NCBI GenBank assembly: GCA_002104945.1
Contig: MCFH01000030.1
Location: forward strand, 62,001 to 126,000
Direction: 5' to 3'
DNA: 64,000 bases
Source: Piromyces finnis
Taxonomy: Eukaryota > Neocallimastigomycota > Neocallimastigomycetes > Neocallimastigales > Neocallimastigaceae
Both the position numbers and the translations under genes were made by a program. Positions 42,621 through 58,806 of the stretch are shown here, in pieces (position 1 is the stretch's first letter; each line of letters opens with the position of its first letter). The notes beneath the pieces were generated by a model. The model saw only the letters and a list, made by a program, of their open reading frames with translations. It had not been told where the DNA came from and made no database searches.

Positions 42621-44495
42621 GTTTTTTAAAAGTACCAATATAAAATTTTCAAATAATTATATATAATATAGTAATATCTTTTATTTTCTTTAAGGTAATA
42701 CAAAAATCCATAAATTGGATATTATAATTAGTATTTATAAATATAAAGGTATAAATATAATTATATAGTATTAAAATATTTAAAATATATCTAAATTTAT
42801 TACCTAATTTTCCTATTTACTTTATTAAACAATTATTATTACATAATAATCATAATAATAATAATAATAATGAGATTTACAATAAATGAAATAAAAATAT
42901 ATTACTTTATAGAAAAAAAAATAATTTAATAATTGTATTTTAAAGGTTTATAAAAAAATAAAGATTTTTATGTTAATTTTAGAATAAACTATAATATGGT
43001 AATTTTAATTATTATGATTTTTTTAATTAAAAGGAATTTTTTTTTTTTTTTCCTTAACTTTTTAAATAAAATAAAAATTATTATAAAAACCATTGTTTCA
43101 TTTTATTTATATTATAAAATAATGCTAGTATTGAATATAATTTACTTTTAATATATTTTAATATTACTTCCTTTTTATGAATGTATATGAATTATAATTA
43201 CGCCTCTTATTTTTCATTATCATTATTTAAAAGAGTAATGTTATCAATTATTTCTTTCAAATTTAAATATGTATAAATATTTATTTTCATTATATTCAAG
43301 TAACTTGATTTAATACATCATTATATATATATTAAATATATTAATTTAATAAAATATTAATGATAAATATATAATGATAAAGTTTAAAAATATTATTGAA
43401 TATTAAATCCCATTATAAAATAAACCTCAATTTATTTAAATGAAAGCTAAAAGAAAAATGAATATATGGAATATGAAGATTATAATAATATTTATTAAAT
43501 ATGGGTAATAATAATCTTTTATATTTTATTTCTAAGTGGAAATTTTAGATAATAGAAACTATAATTTATATTGTATTGTTAAAATTAAACTGAACTAAAA
43601 ATATTAAAAGAAAAAAGAAGGTATTATACAAATTATACTATTATTATCTATATTATTATGCTTAAAAATATTTATATTTTTATATATAATTTGTTTTTTA
43701 AACATATACATTCATTTAAAACTATACCTAATATATTACAAATATTAGAGATTCATTGTTTTTTCTCCATTAAAATAAAAATGGAATATTTTATTTTGAT
43801 GTATCAATACATAAAAAAATAATGTATTGTTTGTTTGTTAATATTGGTCTTTTTTATTTAATTTCAAAAAAGTACATATTTATGTATATTCGAAATTTAT
43901 AATATATATTTAAAATAAGTGTTTTTTTTTCTTAAATTTTCTATTAATCAATATTCAATTTGTTATTAAATAATTGTAATTAATATCTTAATATAAATAG
44001 TTTACCTATAACTAATTATGCTTTTAATACCTTTAATTATATTATTATAATTATTATTATGAAAAAAAGTTCATCATATTAATTTGCATTTTTAAAATAT
44101 TTTTGTTGTGTCGATGATGTGGAATTTAATCCACCATTTATTTAATTTTTAATTTATGTATTTGAATTTAATTTCCAAAAATTTCTTTTACTCTAAATAG
44201 TAAACAAAAATAAATTAATTTTTTAAAAAAAAATATAAAAACGTTTTTTTTCTCTACTTTTTTTTTCTTTTTTTTTTTTTCTAAGTATTAATTTTTTATA
44301 TCAGCAATATTTGATTCTTAGAACCAAAATAAATATTTTCTTTAACAATAATATAACATATATAAAAAATTAAATAATACAATCTAAAACCAATTTTTAT
44401 TTTTTACCAATACAAAAAAAAAATAAACGAAACAAACAAATAGTAATAATATAAAAAATAAAAAGTAATTATAAATATATAATTTTAAAATTATA
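42621..44495. promoter_or_regulatory. Divergent promoter region, CCDC92-like / PPPDE protein
   Basis: About 1.9 kb without a supported gene. A/T-rich with T runs near 43037-43051 and 44245-44282. It should contain both promoters; nothing specific was recognised. Confidence 0.5.
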
Positions 44496-44541
44496 ATGGC
44501 TTCAGAAAAAGTGACTCTGTACTTATATGATTTATCAAGAG

Positions 44542-44590
<49 letters not shown>

Positions 44591-47500
44591 CAATATTTCA
44601 AATATTTTATATTATATTAACATACATATTAATAATTTTAATGATAAGGTTTAGCAAAAATATACTCTCAACAATTAACCGGCCAATATTTTGAGGGAAT
44701 ATGGTATTACATATTATTTATATAATAATTTAATTTCTTTATAATATAATTGTAATTAATTAAATTAAATATTATATTATATTAAACATATTAAATATCA
44801 TTCATAATTATTTATTTGGCCTATTCATTTAAAAAATATTATTTTAATAGGCATACTTCAATTGTAGTATATGGAATAGAATATTATTATGCTTCGGGAA
44901 TTCAAACAGCTATCCCAGTATGTTAATATTTAAAAAGGATAATATGATAATAAATTTATTACTCATTACTGAAATTTAAATTTTAACAATTATTTTGATT
45001 AACAGGGTCAGACCCATCATGGTCAACCATATAAAACGTTTGATTTAGGTGAAACCTTTATACCAAAGGAAGTATTTTTAGAATTTTTACAAGATATTTC
45101 ACCAAGATATACGTAAATATTAAATTATGAAAATAAATACATTTATATGTCTTTATATATTGATTATTCATTTAATACAATATTATTTAAAAATAACAAA
45201 ATATTTTTAAAAGTGAGGCAACATATGATTTATTCGAAAATAATTGTAATAAGTACGTAAATAATAATTATAAACATTATGAAATGATGTATATAAATTT
45301 ATATTAATATTAAACATTATAAATTGATTTAAAGCTTTTCAAATGAAGTAAGCCAATTTTTGACAGGAAAAAAAATCCCAGAATTTATTAATAATCTTCC
45401 AAAAGATGCTTTAAATACGTAAATATATCAACATACTATCATATACACTAATGTGACATATAAAAGATGTAATATTATTATTTGGACATATAAATTAATT
45501 CTCAATTATAATATAAATATAAATAATATAACCATAAAATCAAATAATATTAGACCATTGGGTCCAATTGTAAGACAATTTTCACAATCTATTGCTAATC
45601 AAATAAATAATCCTGAATCAAATGGTGACACATATGGTGTAATTCAAAATGGAATTCAAAATTTAGCTTCTGCTACTAGTAACAATAATGATAATGTTAT
45701 AGCAAATCTTCTTGGAAATATTGGAAGATCTGATAATTCCCATGCAACAAATCCAACTTTATTACCATCAAATATAATTAAGCCAGAATCTGATGATATA
45801 AATTTAAATATTAGAACCATAAAAAAACTATCCGAACTTAATGAAATAATAAAAAATCATAGTTTTATTATTATTGATTTTACAATGGCTAGATGCCCAC
45901 CATGTCAGGCAATAGCACCAATTTTTTCCAAAATGTTAAATGATAGGTTAACTGATAAGAATTACCAAGAAACTTGTCCGGTGCCAAATTTTGTTGCTCT
46001 TAAAATTGATATTAATCAATGTGAACAGCTAATTCCACAATATTATGGTATATCAGCAACTCCAACATTTACATTCATGAAGAATGGAAAAGAAGTAATT
46101 AATACATTATTTATTTATTATTAAAATAACAAAAAAAAAAAAAAAAAAAAAAAAAAATAAAAAATATATATAAATATAATAAAAGATATCACTATTATAA
46201 TATATTAATATTAAAACTTAATATTTATTTATTTACAATAGATAGGTCGTGTTGTTGGTGCTAATAAAAATGAAATTGAAAAAAGAATGGATGAAATATT
46301 TAAGGAAGTCAAAAATTGTAGGATATATTATAATTATAAACGATAATACCAAATATATAAAAATCTAATATTAAAATTTATTATAGCAAAACCATGCATA
46401 AAAATTAATATGCAAGATAGAGCTATTCCATTAGAACATAATATATTTAATCAAGCTAATGTTCTTGATAATGCAATTAAAAACCTAAAGATTTCACTTC
46501 TTACAAGTAATAAAGTTGAACAAAATGAATGGGATTCATTAATGGAAATTGAAGATTATTTAAACGATAAACCTGACTCAACTCCTATTCTTTCTGATAA
46601 ATGTGCAGATATTATTAGTAAGTACCAAATATCGTTATAAATAATATAATTTAATAAAAAGTGTTTTAGAATTTTTAAAAACTAATATTATGTTCTAATG
46701 TATACATTTATAATAGAAAAGTCTATAGATTTATTAGATGATAATGAGATTATACCTCTTCTCGAATTAATAAATAAATTAAGTTTGAATAGTAAAATCA
46801 AAGCATCTTTTGTAACAAGAAAAGGTATATTAATATATAAATGTTTATTATTTTTTTAATTATAGAAAAATTTGAAAACTAAAACAATTTTTAATAAATC
46901 TATTATTTTTTTTAGATAAAATTATAATAAAATTAGTAGAAAAATACAGTGATAATAAAAAAACCGAGATTCAAACATTTTTATTGAAAATTGTAATTTA
47001 ATTTTTTATATTATGTAATTTAAAAAATTAATTAAAATACTAACATTTATAATGTAATATATAAAAATTTCCCATTTTTAAAGTTATGTAATTGGTGTAA
47101 TGAACTTGAACCTGTTAGATATTTATTAAGTGATATTCCGTATGAGAATAATAATAATAAATCACTATTTATTAATTATTTAACAAATTCTTTATTATCG
47201 GAAAATGAAGAAATAGTAATTATGGCACTTAAGTTGTTGAATAATATTTCATTATTTAAACTATACATAAATATTGATGATGAAGAAAGAGATATTAACA
47301 TCATTAGTTCGATTGTTCAACTTTTACAGAATAAAGAAATATTAAAAACATCAGGTTTGTCAAATTTTTATATTATCTATTTTTGAATATATATTAAATT
47401 TAAGTTATTAATTATCTTTTTATTTATTTATTACATTAATAAAAGTTACAACAATTTTATCATCCTTTTATCTTAATATTTTTGAAAATCAACAATCATC

Positions 47501-47672
47501 TATTCCTGAGTTATTAAATGTATTTGATATTAAATCCATTATTAATAATATTATAAAATCTTTTGACGAAGAAATTAAATCTATAAAAGATGTAAATATT
47601 AAAAAAGAAAAAGAGTTATTAAGAGATTTATGCTTTAGAATTATCGCAATGGTTGATTATATTCAAAATTAG
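44496..47672 (+). CDS. PPPDE (DeSI-like) peptidase - thioredoxin - PUL domain protein
   Basis: A three-domain protein of roughly 580 aa. First, a PPPDE/DeSI deubiquitinating or desumoylating-type cysteine peptidase: LYLYDLSRG, the catalytic His in WHTSIVVYG, and the catalytic Cys in FENNCNNFSNEVSQFL. Second, after an Asn/Gln-rich linker, a thioredoxin domain with FTMARCPPCQAIAPIF (CPPC instead of CGPC) and ISATPTFTFMKNGKE. Third, a helical C-terminal region with ISLLTSNK, LCNWCNELEP and LSENEEIVIMALKLLNNIS, consistent with a PUL domain, which binds Cdc48/p97. The PPPDE part is cut into at least six tiny exons, and both catalytic codons lie within a few bases of splice sites. The same domain order is known in other fungi and plants. 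The first intron contains a T run of about 36. Confidence 0.92.
44546..44589. repeat. T36-A7 homopolymer tract in intron 1
   Basis: An uninterrupted T run of about 36 nt directly after the donor site of intron 1 of the PPPDE gene, followed by seven A. Confidence 0.9.
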
Positions 47673-48010
47673 ATTTAAAAATCTCTTTATATTTTAGTAT
47701 TTTATTATATTTATCAATTTACCAAAATTAATCTATTAATAAAAAATAATAAATATATTTTAGATATAAATGAATTATAGAATGTTTTATAAAATGATAG
47801 AATTAATTATATTTTAATAATAGTAAAAGAAATATAATAGTACTTTAAAAATTTTATTTAATAAATTAAATGTCATTTATTTTTAAATAATTTATTATTT
47901 TTAATAAAAAATAAAGTTTTTTGAATAAAATTTTTAAAGCTATATAATAATATTTTGTAATTTTTTTATTTAATTTTCATAATTCAGAAGAGTTTTATTT
48001 TTATAATAAA
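47673..48010. other. Intergenic, PPPDE protein to coiled-coil orphan
   Basis: 338 bp, A/T-rich, no gene or repeat array seen. Confidence 0.5.
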
Positions 48011-50946
48011 ATGAAAAAGAAAAAAATAAGTGCAAAAGAAATTATTAATGTTAAAGAAAATAAAAGTGAAAAAAAAGATAATAATAAAAATAATAGTAAA
48101 AACGAGACAAAAATGAAAAATAAAAGTGGTAATAGTATAAATATTTCAAAAACAAAATTAAAAACATTAAATGATGACAAAAAAAAAAAAAAGATTGAAG
48201 ATGTTATAAAAAGGAAAAAATTAGATTCCTTGAAAAAAAAACTTAATGAATATACAAAGGAAAAACTAATTGAAAAATACAATGAAACAAAATTAAAAGA
48301 AAAAATGGAAAGAACTAAGAATGAAATATTTAAAACAACAAATAATGTTGGACTAAAATCTATTATTAACAATGAGGATAATAGTATGTTTGAAAATAGT
48401 ATTTATAGTGACAATGGAAATGAATATGGAAGTGAATTTAATAAAATTCTAGAGACTACAGATGAATACTTAGATATATCTAGTATTGATATTAATTCAA
48501 AATTCAATGACAATTCTTACATGGAAAAAAGTTCAGAATTGATATCTGATTTGGATTCAAATATATTTTCTTCAATAGCATCAGTAAATATTGATTCATC
48601 AATATCTTCATCTCCAACAAAAAAAGAGACTTCTTTAATTAAAAAACTTTACAAACAATCCACATCAAAATCAGAATCTTCTTCAAAAAATAAACTATCT
48701 CCAAAAAATAAATCTTTTAATAAATCTGAAGTTAATGAATATATTAGAATTGATAATTCGACAATTCAGGCATATATTCATTTTTGTAAAAAAGTTTCTA
48801 TATCCTTAAATGACTCTTATTTCCAATTTATTGTTGAAAATTTATCAAAAACTCAAATCAATTCCTTTTTATATATTAAAACACCAAAAAATACAAGTTT
48901 GACAACTATCAATTCTAGTAATCCTTATAATAATAAATTAAATTCATATTACGATAATAGTAATGAGGTAATAGTAAATAGTGGAACTTCTGGATTCAAA
49001 GGTAGACAATTATTCATGTATAACCCGTATGTAAAAAAGCATAATGAAAAGAAATAAAATAAATTAAAAAAATAAATATAATTAATCGATTAATTATTAT
49101 TTTTATTTTATTGCAAATGGTTATATAATAAAAATCAATATAATGATATGAAAAATATGGATTTTTTTAATAAAAAAGTATTAAATCAAAAAAACCGAGA
49201 ATACCATTAGAGAAATTGCGAAAATTAAAAAATCTTCAGCAATTAAGAGTAAAGTAAGTCTATCAATAATTTTACAAAAATGAATATAAAATTCTTCAAA
49301 TTAGATAGTTATTAATTAAATATTTTATAATATTATATTTATATAAAATTATATACACCAATTAATATGAATAGATTTATTAATAGTTTATTATCATATA
49401 ACGAAAATTTATCACGATTGAAACAACTGTATATTTTATATATAAGCATAATAAAATAAAAAAGCATAATTAAATATTATTTTATATTTATAATATCTTT
49501 TGTTTTATTAATATTTTAACATTAACATAGTCAAAAAGACTATAAGGAATTAGTAAAAACGAAAAAGACTCTCGAAATAATAATGGTAATTGTTTTTATA
49601 TTATTATGGCTTTTTTATTTTTATTAATTAATATTAAAAAAAATGTATTAAATGTAATAAATTAAACAATGTTAAAAATATAAAAGAATAAAAAAATTGG
49701 AAAATTAATCGGTGAACTTGATTATTTGACAAATGATATAGATGAATATAATTCTACAAAAGTACAACAAAGGAATAAACTTGAAATTCAATATAACAAT
49801 TTTGCAAAAGAAATAGAGAAAAACATCATAGGTAGAATGCTAATATTATAGTTTATACTAATAAATAATATTTATATATAATTACTAAAAGTAATTATAT
49901 TTAATAAAATTACTTTTATCAGAATTAGATATTATTCATTATAAAAAAAAAAAAGAATATGATAATATATTAAAAGAATTACAACAATTAAAACAATTTG
50001 AGGTTTGTGAAAATAAGATTATAGTAATATCTATATTTAATTAAGTACATTATTTAATGTATGATATTTTTATTATGAAATTAATAATTATCAAAGGAAA
50101 AAATAAATTCACATCCAGAAATACTAATTAAAGAAATAGAAATACTTAATGATAAAATAAAAGAAAATGAAGAAAATTACCAAAATGAATTAAAAAGAAT
50201 GGAACTTCGAGAAAAATTTAAAGAAAAAGAAATGGAGGAATTAAAGCATCATAATATAAATTATCTTATATTAGAATCCTATAGTGTAAAACTTAATTTA
50301 AATTTATACCTTTTTTTATCTTTCTTATATATTGAAACTTTTTTTTTTTTAAATATTTTATTTTTTAATTATGTAATTTAAATAATTTTTTATTATACAA
50401 TCTAAGCATGTTTCACCAAAAATTATAGATAGATATATTGATAGAGTTGAAGAACATAAACGATTATGTTATGAAAATCATATACAAAATGAGTTCCAAA
50501 GTAATTTAAAAAGAGATATTGAAAAATTAAAAAAAGAAAATGAAGATTTAAAGAGAAATAATATGAGAGCTACAAATTTATTTGAAAAAATTGTATATAA
50601 AAACCAACTAAAATGTTCACCAAATGAAACTTATAAATTCGAGAGTGATAATAAAAACAATACATCTATAAATAAAAGGCAAATTTTATTGAACAAAATA
50701 AAGTTTATGAAAAATCAAGAAATAGCAGATAAAAAACTAACATCTGAAAGTGGAATTATACCTGGTCTCTCGCCACTAAAACAAGAAATTTTTGATGGAA
50801 TTAATAAATTTTTAAATAATGATAACAATATTATTTATAATAATAACGATGTAATAAATAGTGTAAATGAAAAAGTAAATCTAAAGGAGCAATATATTTA
50901 TAAAAATTCTAATTCAAATAACTCAAATAATATTATTCAGTCATGA
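48011..50946 (+). CDS. Lys-rich coiled-coil protein, unrecognised
   Basis: I do not recognise this gene with confidence. The first exon codes about 340 residues: a very Lys/Asn-rich N-terminus, Ser-rich middle, then GFKGRQLFMYNP. That frame would stop at 49057, but a good donor inside it (AAC CC|GTATGT near 49028) splices in frame to an acceptor at about 49174, giving NPIKSKKPRIPLEKLRKLKN. Five or six further exons continue as a long coiled coil (ELDYLTNDIDEYNSTKVQQR, DNILKELQQLKQFE, EILIKEIEILNDKIKENEEN) and then RYIDRVEEHKRL, ENHIQNEFQ, LKRDIEKLKKENEDLKRNN. The last part resembles the DUF4515 pattern of basal-body proteins such as BBOF1, which is only a guess. The tail is Asn-rich. Confidence 0.62.
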
Positions 50947-51681
50947 TATAAATACATATTATGTTGTTAAATTGTTTTATCAAACAATAAAATTTTTTAT
51001 AGACTTTATATTCAATATAAAAACTATACTATTATACATTTTAATACATTCTATTACTTTCTGTAATTATGATACTTTTATTATCTGTACTGTTAATTAA
51101 GGATACCTTTAAAATGTTATAATTTAATAGCTATTCATTGCTATCCATTACAAATATAAAAGAGTATTTTATATTTAATATGTATTTTTTATTAATTTTT
51201 TAATCGATTAAAAAAAAAATTAATAAAAATTTTTATTAAATAATTTTTTTTTTTTTTTTAAAAAAAAAAAGAATTTTAATTATTTAAAATTCAAACAAAA
51301 ATTCAAATTGAAATTGAAATTTAAATAAATATACAAATTAAATTTGAAGCCTGTTTTGTTCATTTAATCATTTATTTTATTTTTGTTATACATTATTATA
51401 ATTAATTAATAATAATTAATAAAAATAAAGCTTCCTTTTATTATTTATATTTTTTTATTTAAATTAAATTTAAATGAATTTAAATTAAATATTTCATTAT
51501 TTAGTTTTACTAATTTAAATCAATGTATTTAAAGAATTTGTATATAAATATTCCATTTAAAAGGAATTTATTAACGTTCATAACCAGTTTTTAAATTTTA
51601 TTTTATTAATATTTAAATATTTATTAGAATATATAAAACAATTTTGGAAAGAATATAGAGAATTTAATTATTTATAGAAAA
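50947..51681. other. Intergenic, coiled-coil orphan to WD40 gene
   Basis: 735 bp, A/T-rich, with a T16-A11 tract at 51244-51270 and no gene seen. Confidence 0.5.
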
Positions 51682-55634
<3,953 letters not shown>

Positions 55635-55991
55635 ATATATCGCCTTTTTTATTTATTTATTTATTTATTTAAGCATATCTATTAATATTTTAATTAGAAA
55701 AATAGCTATGAAAATTAATAAAATTTTTATATTCAATAATTTATTTTATTTATTTCACAAGCATTATTTAAAAGTATTACACAAATAAAATTAAACATAA
55801 TTAATTTATTATAAAAGATAAAAAACCAAAAACAAAAACAAAAACAAAAAAAATATAGATAACAATTAATGATAATTTATACTAATAGTTTATTTATGAA
55901 ATGACTTTAATGGTTTTATATTTTTTTTTATAAATTTCTAATCTTAAGTATCAAAATATTTTAAACTTGAAAATATATGTAAATCAAATTA
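55635..55991. other. Convergent intergenic region, WD40 gene / DRC4
   Basis: About 357 bp between facing stop codons. It holds a short (AAAAAC)n-like block near 55823-55850 and no gene. Confidence 0.5.
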
Positions 55992-58108
55992 TTATGGTTT
56001 TGCAGCTACCAAACCAGCTGGATTTGTAGCTGTTTTTCCATTCATAATTAATGGTTTAAATCCTAAATCTTCTACAGGTATAGAAAACTCAGCTAATTTA
56101 GCTTCATAAACTCTTATCATATCGTTGTGAGCCTAATAAATTTTATAGAAATTAAAAAATATATGTTAGATAAATATACAAATTTTTTATTTTTAATATA
56201 ATTGAAAATAAAATTTAATAATTTAAAAATATCAACAATAGAGGCAATATGCACAATTATATTTATTAAATTTAATTTGTTCAAACATACCTTTGTAACT
56301 TTAGCCAAATCATATTGAAGTTCTTTAATTACATTATTTTTACTTTCTAATAACTCTTCTAATTTATTTGTTAAATTAGCAACTGCTGTTGGATTGGCAT
56401 TGGTTGCTTTCAAAACCTCTGTTAATTGAATATCTTTCTTTTCAAGATTTTCTTTCAAACTATCAACCTTATTTTCTAATATCTATGTTATTTTAATTAA
56501 AAAATGATTATGAAGATTAAAATCAAAAAATTTAAATATTTAATAAATATATAATAATTTATTCCATACAATATTCTTGAGTCCTGATTTTTGCTGAACA
56601 CTTATAATTCTCTTAATAAATTGATTATATAATTCATCTCTTTCTTTTTCAACCTGAGTAAATCTTTGTTCTAATACTTCGTGTTCCCAAAGTAACTGTT
56701 TATGATTTTCTTCCAAAACCTTCAATCTAGCTTTTGTATCATGAAGTGACACTTTATCCTTTTGATAGTTTGTCAATTCTTTTTTTAATGATTCGCCTTC
56801 TGCTAATGCCACTTGCAATGGTTCTGTTAATCTTTTATTTTCTGATGTAATATCTGTCATTAATTTTTCATTACGTTCTTCTTTCTTTTTCATTTCTTCT
56901 AATTGTTCCTTTTATATAATAATAAGTAATAATAATAATATTAATACATATAGTTAAATGTTTTTAATAAATAAAATTAATTTTTTCATACTTTTAATGA
57001 ATTGATTAAGGCTAGATTATTTAATGTAATATCATTATAATAATTTTTAATTTCTGTAAAAGCTTTATGATGATTTTTCATTAAAGCATTAATTTGACCA
57101 TTTTTTCTTTCTTCAATTTCATGAACTTCATTCTTTCTTTTTAGTTCCAATTCATCTCTTATAACTTTTAATTTTTTTTCATATTTAGAATGCAGTTCTT
57201 TACTTTTTCTTTCAAAATCAGATCTTATTTTTGTAATATCCTGATCTTGTTTTTGTTTAAGACTTTTAATTATATCTTCATGAGATAATTCAAATTCTTT
57301 TAATTCTAATTTTAATGCTCTCTTATCCTTTTTAAGTTGTAATTCACGATTCTGATGCTCTTCTTGATCTATTTGTAGTGCTCTTTCTGAATCAGTTTGC
57401 AGATGCGCCACATTGTTCTGATATTCATACAATAGATGTTTTACTTTTTGTTTATACACCTATTTATTTAATATTATAATTTATATTTGATTTTATTTTT
57501 GAAAATATATCATTGATATAAGAATAAAAATATAGAGTTTATTAATTAATATGTAAATATACGCAATAATAAATATAAATAATAATAAATAATGAAAAAG
57601 AAAAATACCTTTATTTCAACTTTATACTTTTCTTCAAGTTCTTCTAATTCTCTATCTTTATTTAATAATTCTGCTTTTGCTTCCTCTAATTTATTTTTTG
57701 ATATTTCCCAAAATTGTTTTATTTTATCCTACATACATGATAATAATATTAGATAACAATTAAAAAATATAAATATATATATTAATATTACTTGAATTTA
57801 CAATAAATTTTTGAATTATATTAATATTAATTTTACTTTTTCTAATTGAAAATGGTTTCTTTCATTTTTTTCATTTGCCAATTCATCTTGAAGTTGAATA
57901 ACTTGTTCTTGAAGCATTTCTAATGAAAGAACATTATTATCTTCTCCAACATTTTTTTTTCCTTTTCCTTTGGCACTCTTTTTTTTTCCTTTTTTAGATG
58001 ACTATAAAAATTAATTTATATTAGTGTCCCCTTTCAAATATTTATTTATTTATTTTACTTTTCAATATTATTTATTTTACTTTTCAATAGAAACATTAAC
58101 ATTACCAT
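55992..58108 (-). CDS. DRC4: Dynein regulatory complex subunit 4 (GAS8/GAS11)
   Basis: Core coiled-coil subunit of the nexin-dynein regulatory complex, which links outer doublets of the 9+2 axoneme and controls flagellar beating. Exon 1 appears to code only the initiator ATG (58108-58106), spliced by ATG|GTAATG...TATAG|TCATCT to a basic start [16 protein letters not shown], like human GAS8 (MAPKKKGKKGKAKG). Strong matches follow: [110 protein letters not shown] and [17 protein letters not shown]. The end, GFKPL ... [10 protein letters not shown], is also family-specific. The exons tile essentially the full family length. With IFT139 it shows that the organism builds motile flagella. Confidence 0.96.
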
Positions 58109-58806
58109 ATTTAAAGAACTTTTATAAAAAAAGATAAATTAAATTTTATTAAAATAAAAATTAAATAAAAAAAATATATATATATATTATGTTTTTTTCT
58201 TTTTTTATCTCTCTTTTATATTATTATTAAAGTTTATTTTTATCTTTTTGATGATTTATAATAAGAAACTTTAATAAATAATAATATCTATTTTTTAATT
58301 GATAGTGAATAATATAATTTGTCTACTCCGAAAACCTAAATTATAACAATCTTAATTATTAAATTTAAAATTCAAAATTTAAAAAAATTATAATAATTCT
58401 ATACAATATCCATTATTTTTTCCTTTCTATTTATTCATAAATAGAATATCCTATTTGATTAAAAATTTATTAAATACTTGTTACACAATATCAATCTTTT
58501 TAAAAATGAAAAAATAAAAAACTGAAAAAAAAAAAAAAAACACAAATTTTATTATCTTTTTACTATTTATTTATAATTTTTTTTTATTTTTACAAAAAAA
58601 AAAAAAAAGTACTTTAATATTAATTTTTTTGCTTGTTTATTTTTTTTGTTTATATTTATATTTAAATTATAATTGTTTTTTTTTTGTCTCTTGTAATTAT
58701 ATTTCTAAATAGTACATTTTTTATAATTTATTAAAATGTTTAAATATATTTACTTTGTTTTCATGTTTTCTTTTAAATATTTATTTACGTTTTTTTTTTA
58801 AAAAAT
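58109..58806. other. Intergenic, aconitase 3' side / DRC4 5' side
   Basis: About 700 bp, A/T-rich with A and T runs (for example 58525-58541 and 58594-58608). No gene seen. It includes the DRC4 promoter. Confidence 0.5.

Noticed and set aside
49147-49210. Separate gene start at the ATGs near 49149-49156
   Set aside because: Those frames hit a stop at once (CATTAG). Splicing from 49028 to about 49174 fits the phase of the next exons better.
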